Below the pieces are notes generated by a model. That model saw nothing but the letters and a program-made list of their open reading frames with translations, made no database searches and was not told the DNA's origin. A program made the position numbers and the translations under genes. A stretch of 64,000 nt of DNA, taken from the NCBI GenBank assembly GCA_018894105.1, contig CM032125.1, forward strand, positions 248,001 to 312,000, given 5' to 3'. Shown here piece by piece: positions 46,771 through 57,566 of this stretch. Position 1 is the first letter of the stretch, and each line of letters begins with the position of its first letter. The DNA is from Jacaranda mimosifolia. Lineage: Eukaryota; Streptophyta; Magnoliopsida; Lamiales; Bignoniaceae.

Positions 46771-46821
46771 ACAGAAGCAAGAGAATTGGTCATTTTTTTT
46801 TATTTATTTTTTTTTTTTTTG

Positions 46822-46842
46822 CCCCCCCCCCCCCCCCCCCCC
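46822..46842. repeat. Poly-C run
   Basis: 21 consecutive C after a T-rich run. The matching module at 20,340-20,370 has no such run. It could be real slippage or an assembly or consensus error. Confidence 0.7.
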
Positions 46843-46854
46843 AACAAGTACAAC

Positions 46855-47439
46855 ATTAATTTTTGGAAGGAAAGACATCATAAATACGGTAGTCCAAAAA
46901 AGTCCTGTGGCATTCCCACTGAGGAAAAGGAAAAGTATGCTTTTGAAATGAAAGATGTCTAATTCGTGATTTAAATTTCTGCACGTGAACTTTATGTTTC
47001 TGTATGTTGTAGTTTCGTTCGGCTGAATTGCTTATCAATAATTGTCCGTACTGCAACAATATATTGAGACACTCCTTGTGTACTTTCGCTGGGAAAGGGA
47101 GGAGGACCGGAAGAGGTATTTACAAAGCTGAATAACTGTGTAGAGAGAAAGCTATGCCGACGTTCAAGATTGCAAGAATTATTACTAACTTACGTTTTTC
47201 TTTTTTCTTGCCAACATATAAGTCTACAAATGCACAAACTTAAGAATAAAAATATAATGAAAAATGTTATTTCAGCCGTCAACTTCTTCACTTTAGTATA
47301 TATTTATAAATCCTTTTGCAATACTACACATGCATTTTTGCAGCACCTTGTGAATAAAGATGCAAAAATAGAATCTTCAAATTTACGGAACTTATAGTGA
47401 GTTATAATTTAAATCAATAAAAATCATCATTTGTTGATA
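46855..47439. other. Intergenic; duplicated flank module F and AT-rich sequence
   Basis: 46,855-47,075 matches 20,375-20,600. The remainder is AT-rich without a recognisable gene. Confidence 0.6.
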
Positions 47440-47690
47440 TAATTAAGGACAGACCCCCCTCCACCAGAGATGCTGGAGAAAAGGGTAAAATGACAAAATA
47501 ACCCCTCCAAGTTTGAAAAATAACCAAAGGATCCGAAAAATCCGAATATTCCCTGGAGAAGGGCCGATCCCCTGAACCGAACCAGCAGTAGCACCTCGGT
47601 CGTCCAGTCCCACTCCGGCCACGTGGGAAAATCTTACTATCGAGGAAGCATTGATCATCCTTACAAATATCCCCCATTTTCGATTACGTT
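47440..47690. other. GC-richer island of unknown nature
   Basis: About 250 bp with clearly higher GC than its surroundings (for example GGTCGTCCAGTCCCACTCC at 47,599-47,617). On the minus strand two overlapping frames of 71 and 87 codons are open across it. I recognise no family. It may be a fragment of a captured gene or a small transposable element. The phrase AGGGTAAAATGACAAAATAA (47,479-47,498) is common in plant noncoding DNA. Confidence 0.4.
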
Positions 47691-48329
47691 AGCTTATTAA
47701 AATTTTTAGTTCTCTTTATGTAACGTATCTGTTTTGCTTTAAGTTACTTTCAAGTTTCAATCATATTTACTTACTTGAATTAAGTATTGGATGAGCATAG
47801 TTAGAATCTATGTTTTTTTGATGTCTATTTTGTATTTTAGGTACAAAATCCATTTTTCTACTACTGAAAAAAAATAATAAAAATAAATTGGTGCGAATTT
47901 CAATATTTGATCGATTCCTAATCAACTATGAATTTAATGATTTGAATATGTTTGTTGGACATTTATCTACAGGAATTAATACGCCAAAATGAGAAGTCAA
48001 GAAGAGTAGCCTTCTCCCTCCTAAATTTTTATTCTATTAATTTTTCATTATTGAAGATTTTCATTTTCTTTTTCTTTTTTCAATTAATGTCCCTTTTGTA
48101 AGCCGGCTTTTAAGACCAAACAAGTAGGGTTGAATTTTTCGTAAATGTTGACACGATATAAGAGTATAAAACAAAACAACAAGTCACAGTAAAATTACAA
48201 ACTTTGAAGATTAAAAACTAAATAAGCAGAAATGAGTAATGTGAATCAGTTGAAATTTCAGATGAAATCTCAGAAAAATGAGTTTTCTTTTTTCCACTAT
48301 GAGAGAATTTAATTAGTGTAAGTCAACTA
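47691..48329. other. Intergenic; duplicated flank module G
   Basis: No gene. 47,975-48,130 (GCCAAAATGAGAAGTCAAGA, GTAAGCCGGC) matches 27,500-27,730. Confidence 0.6.
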
Positions 48330-48618
48330 TTAAATTTGACATGCCCAAATTCAAGACAAAAGCCCCTTATGCAACCACTATCATAACTATCAAAGACATA
48401 TTCACTTCATCCTTTTGTATTGCCCCACTCATATTCACAATAATTACCATATGAGTGTTACGAGTTCCACAAGTATCCGCTCAAGTAATCAAATAAACAC
48501 CACTATATTTATAATAGAAAATTACTGAACTACTTTACTTAGAAGTAGAAAATCTAAAACGAAGAGTTATAATTCTAGTTAAACTTTAGTCTTTCGGTAA
48601 TCGAGTCAAATCTCAACA
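48330..48618 (-). mobile_element. Copia LTR fragment, minus orientation
   Basis: Reverse complement begins TGTTGAGATTTGACTCG at 48,618 and follows the LTR family of 29,648-30,161 through the TATTATAAATA promoter motif to about AATTTGGGCATGTCAAATTT near 48,332-48,351. The 3' half of the LTR is missing. Confidence 0.75.
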
Positions 48619-50744
48619 ATATATATACATATATATTGGGTCCGAATCACCATCCATGTGGTGGTATTTATATATTCTATGTGGCTTGGGGATCAACTAA
48701 TTCTACACCCCCTTCAAATTAATAAAATTACCATTTATCTCTCCACTCTAATTCTTATAGTTACCAAAATCTTTTCTCTGGAAATATTCTTTTAAAAATT
48801 CCAATCGAAATCATAATTTAAACATTTCCTCCCCAACATAATAAGTTTAACAAATAAATAAATAAATACATTTATGTTTCATGATAGGAATAAGCTACTT
48901 TTGAACTTTTCACAAATTTAAAAAATCAAGAAATTAAAATTTTACCCATTTCTTCCTTCATTTTCTCTCTAAAAACGTATAATATGGTTTAATATGCAAC
49001 TGAAAAAATATCAAAAAAAAAATTAAAACAAAGATATTATTTTTGGATGGCAATTAGCTCACCATCAACTTAATATGTAGAATTTTAATTTAGCCAAATA
49101 CCAAAACCATGAACTTAAGTTTTTAGTTCAGATATGAAGAGGATATTTGGATGAACTTGAAACCTTTTTAAAATATTTTTATATGATATAAAAATATCAT
49201 ATAAAAATATTATTCCATCTCAAATTCCAATGAGTAGAAGGAAATTCAAAATTTTGCCAGCTTTCAAACTTAGTCATTCTTAACTATAAAGTCATTATGA
49301 CTACCAACAATAGCACATGCTAGACCAATAAATTAAGTAGCTAAAAGAATAATAAAAAATAAATCTCCAAAATAAATAAATAAAAAATATTTGAGTATTG
49401 TTATTTGTGTTCTAAAATTTATTTTTCACACTCGATCCTAATTTTTTGTATTAAGTTATTGACCAAAATATCCACTTAGTTTTCAAATCTATTTATTGTA
49501 ATTTGCAAGACAAATATACCCTTCAATATAATAATCATCACTTTTAACTTCACTACTTACACAAGCATTCCACCTCAACTTTTCTAACTTAATATGAATA
49601 GATCTGACAAATGGGTACCCATGGACAACTCAAAAATAGATAGTAAGGGATTGGATAAATTTACCCATAGGTAAAATTATTCATTTTTTATTGAATAAAA
49701 GATAGTGGGCCCATTATACATAACTATGGGTAATAGGTAACCCACAAGCACCCGTGTTTGTATTTTTTTTATACTTGATGGTAAATTAATATGTATTTTT
49801 TAATTTATATACTATTATTCAAATATTACCTAATAATACATTGAACAAATACTTAAAATATGTCAAGTATTTTAGTTTGAAAAGTACAACTAATTAAATG
49901 TTTAAACATTTATCAATTTTAAGTTATGTTACATTTTGAAGTTCAAATTCAAATCCCACTATATATCAAATATTTTTTGAACTAAAAATTTAAATATGAG
50001 TTAAATATTGTTGTCATCATAGAAAAATGTATTATACCTTCCAAATTGTTTGTGAGAATTCGAGAAAAATTTAATATATATGGTTATTCATGGGTTATCT
50101 ATGAGAATCTGTGGGTTGGGTCAAAAACTAGCAAGTAATTAGGTGGTGTGTAAAATTACCTGCATTTTATTGTGTGGAGAAAATGAGGCCCATTATCTTC
50201 ATTTTTGGGTACCCACGGGTATGAGTTATTTCTTGTTAGTTCTAGATAACAAGGTGCAATGCCCTTTTTTTTCCTTTATTTCAGTTTTCTAATTGAAATA
50301 ACTTTGCAGAACAATCTTTATGAAGTAAAATAAGATCCACCTTTGGGGTGTGAAAATTTCCTCTTTGTAGTGATACTATTGTTTTCATATTGAAGTTCAC
50401 AGTCATGTCTTCAGTGAAATGATTGAATTCAGAAATTGATAATTTATTCATTTTTATATGCCGTATCAAGTTTAACATGAAATGGATTAAAGCTTGGAAT
50501 GAATTAAAATTATATTTAATGGGATAATGAATAGTACAATAACAGCGTACTTGTCCAACGATTTAAATTAAATGGTATTTTGAAAAATAAAGGGATATAA
50601 TGATCAATTTTAATAGACTAAAAATCAATTGAAGTGCCAATTAAAAATTTTGTAGTGCAAGTAACAATACCCAAAATATTTATTTCTTAGATAAGTATGT
50701 TTTGCATACTGACAAGTGTGTAAAGTTGGTTAACATATATTTCC
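48619..50744. other. Intergenic; flank modules C and D, then AT-rich DNA
   Basis: No gene. Module C at 48,625-48,780 and module D at 48,930-49,260, including the empty site of the MITE at 49,061-49,085. From 49,300 to 50,744 the sequence is AT-rich. A stretch near 49,600-49,760 and 50,080-50,230 repeats phrases such as GGGTACCC and TACCCACGGGT and is unexplained. Confidence 0.5.
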
Positions 50745-51092
50745 ACTACAAAAAAACTAGAGAATCAACTACGACTAATTCATGGTTGATACTAAAATTT
50801 TGTAGCTTTGATTATGAGATTAGCCTAACTTAATTCAAAGTAGATGCTCTCAGCTAACTCTTCCTACGATCAATTCGTACTTGATATTTATTTCATTTAT
50901 GTGGATATTACATGGCTAATTCGTTATAATTCTATTGAGCAACTCTATAAATTGATAGTTAATAATCTTTTATTGCTTGTTATTTTAAAAAATTATATTT
51001 ACTATGAAAATTCACAATTATAATTGCTTGTAACTATGAAATTAATTTTTGTATCAAATTTTTTGTAGCAGATACCTAAATCTTTAGTAGTG
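50745..51092. mobile_element. CACTA-like non-autonomous element
   Basis: Starts CACTACAAAAAAACTAG and ends AATCTTTAGTAGTG, so the ends are inverted (CACTACAAAAAAA / CACTACTAAAGATT). 348 bp, no coding. The interior holds phrases like GGCTAATTCG that also appear in the element ending at 43,438. Flanking trinucleotides TTC and TTT nearly agree. Confidence 0.55.
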
Positions 51093-52063
51093 TTTTGTTA
51101 TTTGATAATTATTCAATTTTTTCCACTTATGGTACAATAGATTTTGTTTATGATACCATGACATAGAAAGAGAACAAAAGAACGGAGAGATTAATTACAA
51201 TTTTATGTACTAGAAAAACTGATTTTATAAATTGTACACTAATACTAATATTAGTTGAAGTTATTAAATTACTCAAATCTTGTGTTATAATACAAATCTT
51301 AAATTGCAGTTACTCTTATTGCATCTCAATTTGATAACCCTCTGTTTTTGTTTTTCCAACAGCTCCCCCTCCTCTTCTTCTTTCTCTTCTATGACAGTTA
51401 ATTTGTGTCAAGAAGAAAAGATTACAAAATATTATTACGAAATACCACTAGGCCACCAAAAAAAAAAAAAAAAAAAAATAGAAGGAACAAATCTTAAACT
51501 CCAATCTAACACAGACCCATTCGGTTGTATCTTTTCCATTTTAATAATTAATCACAACCTTTTAGGAGTAAAATAATCTTTTGCAAGAAAAGAAAATATT
51601 ACTTCTTCTCATCCAGCTTGGAGAACTACTTGAGAAAATCATACAACTGAACTGGGATATAGATCTAAACAGGTTTCAGAGTTTGAAGTTAAATCTTAAA
51701 AAGAAAAAAAAAAAAAAAAAGGAGAAAAGAGAAAAAAAAGTTTGCAATTAAACCACTAACACTTCAAATGTTGTCCATGGAAACAAATATCCCTCCACCC
51801 TCTACTATTTGAGTTTAAATATATACTGATCAGCTCATCATCAGCAATGATTAAACTCTTTGAAAACTCCAATAGAAAAGAATCAGACAACAAAACAGAT
51901 TCATATCAGTAAATTTAAGATTGTAGAGTTAAGTCAGGAAGAACAGTGAATGATGGTTTAAATACTTGTCGAATTACTTCTATATATAAAATTAAGGTAT
52001 TAAATAAAGATTTGAATAATTATTCAACTTTTACATTGAAGGGGTGAGTAGTTTCTAATCTGA
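51093..52063. other. 3' flank of the intact NLR
   Basis: No gene. Includes poly-A runs at 51,461-51,478 and 51,703-51,720, the NLR tail module (51,760-51,860, AATGTTGTCCATGGAAACAA at 51,768-51,787) about 280 bp beyond the stop, and the imperfect palindrome at 52,023-52,040. The tail and palindrome could be 3' UTR. Confidence 0.6.
52023..52040. repeat. Imperfect palindrome just after the stop of the intact NLR
   Basis: TTCAACTTTTACATTGAA, 24 bp past the stop on the gene strand. It aligns with the perfect palindrome at 32,343-32,360. Two stem positions are mismatched. Confidence 0.6.
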
Positions 52064-54727
52064 TCAGAAGCAGAGGGATTTGTTTTTCCATGTATCCCCG
52101 ACACGAACTTGAAGGGCATCATTTCCCTCACTTTCTTGTTCCTCTTGTATATGCTTGGCTGACAGCACAACAGATTTGTTCTGATCATCAACCTCAATGA
52201 GTTCAAGTGTTGGAATTTCTCCTATACCATCTGGAATCTCACTTAGATGCCAACAACGATAAATGACCAGGCACTCGAGGCTTGGGAAGTGGCTACTTTC
52301 AGTTATCCATTGACGGAATGCTAACTCATCAATTAGCAGAAATTTCAGTCGAGGAAATTCACCTTCAATTGTTTCCCATTTATATCCATAGAAAGCATAA
52401 TATCTTAGTTTAAGCACTTCAAGATTAGGCAAGGAACCAACAATTGACATATCTTCCCATCGAAGTTCCAAACCAACCAGGGTTAACTTTTTCAGGGTTG
52501 TTGGAAAAGCAGGATTAAGCTTTCCTTGAAAAGAATCTAAATATGCCTCTAACTTTAGCTTTTCAAGTTGATGCAGATGGACAAGATTATCAAGGTGAAT
52601 GTCTCGAACATTTTCTTTTGTCCTATAAATGATTCCCAATTTCCGCAAGTTTGGAATCATTTCCAGGATCTCTTTACTACATTTGAAATCTTTCACTCCT
52701 GAAAGTGTTTGCAGGTTTTCTAGAGGAAAAGTTGGAGCGCCTTGTGGAATAGTGGGTAAGGGACCAATAAATATTAGATGCTTTAATTGTGGCATCTTCC
52801 AAATTTCCGTTGGCAGACACACTGAAAGTAGTGGTATGTCATGCCAAGATGTCTCTTTTGGATGAATGATTAAAGTTTGAAGATTCTGAAGGTTTAATAT
52901 AGATGGAAGAACAATAAATTTTATTGCAGAGGGAAAAGCAAGGTACCTTAAATGAATCAGCTCAAATACTTCAGCAGGCATCTTGGAAATTTCGAACCAT
53001 CCCAAACCATTAGCAGGACTAATCACATCCAATATCCTGAGCAATCTAAATTTTCCAAAAGAGCTTAGCGAATGTCCTTTACTGTCGAAGCATATAACAG
53101 TACGGATAGTTGAGCAATAAATGCTTTTAAGCCTAATCAGATGAGAAAAAGAAGTACTTATGCGGTGCGGGTTCTTTGTGCTTTCAATTAGAGGATTCTT
53201 GTAAGCATACTTACCCGTAACATTTAGAAGAAACTTTTCTTCCTGGGCTTTTCTTATGCATAAGTCTCGCACGAGATCATGGACGCTCAAACTTTTGATT
53301 TTGCCATTAGTCTTCCTTCTTCTGACGAACACAAGACTTCTCTTTACAAGATCCTCCACATACTCTTCTGCCACCTCTTCAGAACTTTTAGATTCACTTG
53401 ATTTCGGAAAGCCCTCAATCACCCATAATTTGATGAGTCTAGAGACACGAATTTCATAATCTTCTTCAAAGCCTCCCATATATAGGAAACATGGTCTCAA
53501 ATAATGAGGTAAGTGGATGTAACTTAAAGATATTATCTTTACAAACAACTCCTCATTTGTGTTACTTATAGCTAAATTTATGTTTTGTGTGATATTCCCC
53601 CAGGATTCTCGAGTCTTATCAACAGTGGACAAAAGTCCTGCAATTATGACGATTGCAAGGGGTAGCCCTCTACAGCTTCTTGCTATTGCCATTCCAATAG
53701 TTTCCAATTCAGGTGGACATAAATTTTCTCCTGCAAACACCTTTTGCTGGAGCAACTTCCAACTTTTATCTGCATCCATGAATTGCATCTCATGAAGAGG
53801 GCTAGAAGAGTCGGGATAAGCAGCCACATCAGATAGCCTAGTGGTCAACATGATTCGACTTCCATTGTGGTCATCGGGAAATATTACCTTGACATCATCC
53901 CAAGCCTTAGTACTCCACATATCATCTAATACAATGAGATACCTCCTACCTTTTAAGTGTTGATACACATTCTGTACCATTGAATCAATTCTTTGTTCGG
54001 ATCTTTCTGCTTTTATGGAAACTAGGAGGGTTGCAAGAATTTTTTGTGCACTATAATCTTGTGATACTGTGACCCAAGCACGAATATCAAAGTGTTCCAT
54101 AGTTAATGGATCATCATAGACATTTCTAGCAAGAGTAGTTTTGCCAATACCTCCCATACCAAAGATTGGGATGACTTCACATTTAGATGATTCTCCACAA
54201 AGCCGAGCCTTTATTGCCATCAAGTCGTCGTCAAGACCAACCATGGGGCCATCTTTGCTGGTGGGCGCAATTAGCCTTGACGATGAAGTAGCAACAGAAG
54301 AATACCCATTACTGAGTTGTGCATCTCCGGTTGTGGTGCTATTCTTGATCTGCATCGCTTCTCTTGCCACTTTTTCCAACTCTTTGAAATTAAAATGAGG
54401 CCTGAGTTCTGTATTTCCTTGGAGCCATATAAACATGCTTTTCAAAAGCTGTGAAAACTTAACACTTCCAGGTCCTGCGGCCGACTTGGAGTGTTTCAAC
54501 ATAAAATATTCAATGGTATCTTCTGCTTCACTTGCTACATCCCTAATTCGTCCTTCCAAACTGTTGGCTTTCTCTGGAAAATCTTCAAGAAAAGCTTTCA
54601 AGAAGGTATTGTATTCGTTGGTAGATATAATTTGTTGTTTTTCGTGAAGAGAAATGGAGTATTGATCATGATAATGTAGTAATTTATCAATTGTTTGTTC
54701 AAGTGAAACAAGAGCAGCATAAGCCAT
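52064..54727 (-). CDS. CC-NB-ARC-LRR disease resistance protein, R1 (late blight) type, intact
   Basis: Single uninterrupted 887-codon frame; start ATG at 54,727, conserved in position with two paralogs. An intracellular immune receptor: the NB-ARC switches between ADP and ATP states, the coiled coil signals, and the LRRs sense. N-terminal Rx-like coiled coil about 1-125 with an EDVID-like motif EAEDTIEYF (67-75). NB-ARC about 160-490: P-loop GMGGIGKTT (190-198), RNBS-A FDIRAWVTVSQDY (213-225), kinase 2 RYLIVLDDMW (262-271), RNBS-B GSRIMLTTR (289-297), GLPLAI (354-359), RNBS-D HYLRPCFLYMGGFEED (408-423), and VHDLVRD (482-488) where most NLRs have MHD. About 12 irregular LRRs from 520 to 850, then a charged C-terminal tail with QEEQESEGND. 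No transmembrane segment or extra integrated domain is seen. Shorter than S. demissum R1 because the long N-terminal extension is absent. All binding motifs are kept, so it is probably functional. The pathogen recognised cannot be inferred. Confidence 0.93.
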   Translation of the reverse strand: MAYAALVSLEQTIDKLLHYHDQYSISLHEKQQIISTNEYNTFLKAFLEDFPEKANSLEGRIRDVASEAEDTIEYFMLKHSKSAAGPGSVKFSQLLKSMFIWLQGNTELRPHFNFKELEKVAREAMQIKNSTTTGDAQLSNGYSSVATSSSRLIAPTSKDGPMVGLDDDLMAIKARLCGESSKCEVIPIFGMGGIGKTTLARNVYDDPLTMEHFDIRAWVTVSQDYSAQKILATLLVSIKAERSEQRIDSMVQNVYQHLKGRRYLIVLDDMWSTKAWDDVKVIFPDDHNGSRIMLTTRLSDVAAYPDSSSPLHEMQFMDADKSWKLLQQKVFAGENLCPPELETIGMAIARSCRGLPLAIVIIAGLLSTVDKTRESWGNITQNINLAISNTNEELFVKIISLSYIHLPHYLRPCFLYMGGFEEDYEIRVSRLIKLWVIEGFPKSSESKSSEEVAEEYVEDLVKRSLVFVRRRKTNGKIKSLSVHDLVRDLCIRKAQEEKFLLNVTGKYAYKNPLIESTKNPHRISTSFSHLIRLKSIYCSTIRTVICFDSKGHSLSSFGKFRLLRILDVISPANGLGWFEISKMPAEVFELIHLRYLAFPSAIKFIVLPSILNLQNLQTLIIHPKETSWHDIPLLSVCLPTEIWKMPQLKHLIFIGPLPTIPQGAPTFPLENLQTLSGVKDFKCSKEILEMIPNLRKLGIIYRTKENVRDIHLDNLVHLHQLEKLKLEAYLDSFQGKLNPAFPTTLKKLTLVGLELRWEDMSIVGSLPNLEVLKLRYYAFYGYKWETIEGEFPRLKFLLIDELAFRQWITESSHFPSLECLVIYRCWHLSEIPDGIGEIPTLELIEVDDQNKSVVLSAKHIQEEQESEGNDALQVRVGDTWKNKSLCF

Positions 54728-54766
54728 CTCAAATCAAAACGAAAGAAGAATAACAAGGGCTACCCC

Positions 54767-54781
54767 GGGGGGGGGGGGGGG
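54767..54781. repeat. G run (C run in the NLR 5' leader)
   Basis: TACCCC followed by 15 G, 40 to 54 bp upstream of the NLR start. On the gene strand this is a C15 run followed by GGGG. The matching upstream region of the pseudogene at 35,066 has no such run. Confidence 0.75.
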
Positions 54782-57566
54782 TTGAAGAGAAGCAAATTCA
54801 GAGGGAAAACTGATTGATAAAACTTTGTGTCTTCTTATTCAAACACAGTCCCTCATTGTTAATTATCAGTCAACAAAGCGTGAGTGGTAGGCCCAGAGAT
54901 CAATGTCCTTTTAAATTTTATTATCATTGATCAGTGTGAAATCTGAATCACCCAACTAAAATATTTATAAATATCTCTGTAGCTTTTAAAAAGTGATTTT
55001 TAATCATTAACAACTATCTGAGTATGTGTTGATAATCACTTGTAAGAGACACAAAAGTTGCATTGAAAAATATAGTTTTCAACCTGCGTAAGATGAATAA
55101 AACTATAATAAATTGTTTTCTTCAAAGAAAAAATAATAAAAAAAAAAGGCCTTGCATGAACATTCAAGTTTAATTTCAATTTATCACTTTGTGATACTCA
55201 TATGAATTTTTGCGGTACCTTGTTGTATAAAAATGTAAAACTCAATATTCTAATTTACAGAACCTAAAATAAATTATTCACCCCCCCCCCCCTCTAAATT
55301 TTGTTCTTAGATTAAAAGACTATATCTAGTCAGTGAAGATCCTTTTTCTTTTTAAATTGAATATATTATTAAAAAATTGAGTGGTATGTGGTTCAGTGAT
55401 ATAAGTATTCCACATAATATGGTAGGTTAGGAGTTTGAGCCTAAAAGGGCTCCTAATGTGCATGCATGTGAATAAATAAAAAAAAAAATTTATCATTTCT
55501 AACTATAAAGTCACAATGACTACCAACAAAAGCACATGCTAGCCTAATAAACTAAGTTGTTATAAGACATTGTCTGCAAAATAGATAAATAAAAATTACT
55601 TATTTTGTGAAAACATGTGCACGTGTCTTAGTGCTATGTGTACGTGCCCAAGTGCCAAGTGTGTTTATTATGTAATTTTTCTTTCCCCTCCATCTTTTAC
55701 TCCATGTTTTATGATAAACTTGTAGTGAGACATCTAGGACAAAAGATATTTTTATAAGCTACTTTCTGACAACAATTCACTCAACAAATAATTAAGGTTA
55801 GGAATGCGTGTGTGTATAAAAAAAAAAAAAAATCACCCAATAAATAACAAGATATATCTATATAACTATAGATTGGCTACGGCTAAGAGTGGCAAATTAG
55901 ATTTAGAACCATGGTTCCAGCCCTACTCACTTAGTTTTGGGTTGGGTTGGACTTAAAATAACATGAGTGGGTTTGAGTTTCGTTCGATTCTAATGGTTTT
56001 AATGCGAGTTGGCTCAAGTGGGTTCAATTGAGTTATAAGTTCAAATGGGTGGAAATAGGTTGAAGATGAGTCAAAAATGGGTTTTAAATGATTCAAGCCA
56101 ATTTCACCCAAAATTTTATAAAATAAATAAATAAAAAAATATCTACCCAAAAGTAACATGTTCTTTCATTATTATATTCTTACTTAATTACTAAATTCTC
56201 AATAAAAATTTATGTAATGTAACTATAATTTTTATATATAATTTGAGTTAAAATTACTTCAATTACATGTAACAATTTATAGTATAGAGATAGATACCAG
56301 TGAAGCCACAATTTTATTTTATTTTTTATCTTTTCCAAAATAAGATCATCTTAAGGAAATAGAAGTGGAGGCTTATTATGAAATTTTCAAAATTTGTATT
56401 TATGATTACCTTTTTTTTATTTATGAAATTTAATTGAGATGAGAGTTAAAATATATTAGAGTAAAATTTCAAATGAAATGAGAGTTAGACTATAACAGAG
56501 TAAATGAGAATTACTAAATGATTAATAAGAATGAAAAGAAATCCTTTTTACTTATTATAAAGTTTTAATATATAAATCATGCAGAATGAATGTTGTGTTT
56601 CCATTTTGTAATTGCAACTAAAGAGTTTTAAGTTACTAAAATTTCCACTTTATTCATTATCTTCTTTTTGTTAATAATAATTAATTAACATATGTATAAT
56701 AAAAATAATTATGATATAACAAAATAATATGGTAATATATTTAGTAAAAAATTATAATTTATTTTAATTTGACCCGTCCAAACCCACCTAACTCGGCCCA
56801 ATCCAATCCATTTTGAACCTATAAATGTATACTCATTTTAAACTCAATCCATTTTGAATCAACCCATAAACACTCAACCCATTCATTTGCCACTACCAGC
56901 TATGACCATCTTCTTAATATATGTTTTTCTTAATATTCTATGTCCCTTGAAAAATGGGCACATGCCCAAGTGCCAACTGTATTTATAATAAATGCAAATA
57001 TAATATGATCTTCCTTCCTTCCATCATGTTCTCCAAGTTTTATAATAAACTTGCAGTGAGACAACTATTTATAAAGTGTACTATACTTTCTTAAGTGTAC
57101 TATACTAGTTTCTCCATAATACAATCTATTTTTCAACAACTCTCACTTAGCATGTAATATGATATATTCCCATAACTATACATGTTGATGACCTTTAAAA
57201 AGTGCCTTACCGAATTTCTATTAGCTAGTACAGTGCAATCAAAGTTATCATGAAGTTAAAGGTGGCTATATGCCTATATCTCAAAGCAAGACAGCACTCA
57301 TCAGCACACAATTTTCTAATAAGTTCATTGTAAACTTAAGCACATTTAAGGTCTTACATACACTCTATTCTAGTGTCATGAACATAAGAAAATTTCAAGC
57401 TTCTATTAGAAGCAATACCACTTCTGATGTTTTTGTAGGAGAAGTTTTTCCATATGCATACAGATATCAATTGGATTTGCTTCCTTAAAAGTTTAAGCCT
57501 CATACTTTTTTTTATATATTCAACACAGAAATAAATTACTTGTCTCGGTCGGTTGCTGTTACCTAT
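54782..57566. other. Intergenic; upstream flank of the intact NLR with repeated modules
   Basis: No gene. C run at 55,281-55,292; module A at 55,605-55,735 and again at 56,950-57,065; a stretch at 55,890-56,100 and 56,770-56,890 that repeats phrases such as AACCCATT / AATGGGTT (possible remnant of an inverted-repeat element); module B at 57,320-57,540, cut by the Tat element. CCTAT at 57,562-57,566 is the expected target duplication. Confidence 0.55.
54868..54873 (-). promoter_or_regulatory. W-box-like element upstream of the intact NLR
   Basis: TTGACT on the gene strand, 141 bp upstream of the ATG, in a stretch (TTGTTGACTGATAATT) that is partly conserved before the pseudogene at 35,066 (TTGATTGACG). 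WRKY factors bind TTGAC[C/T]; single matches also occur by chance. No clear TATA box was found. Confidence 0.35.
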
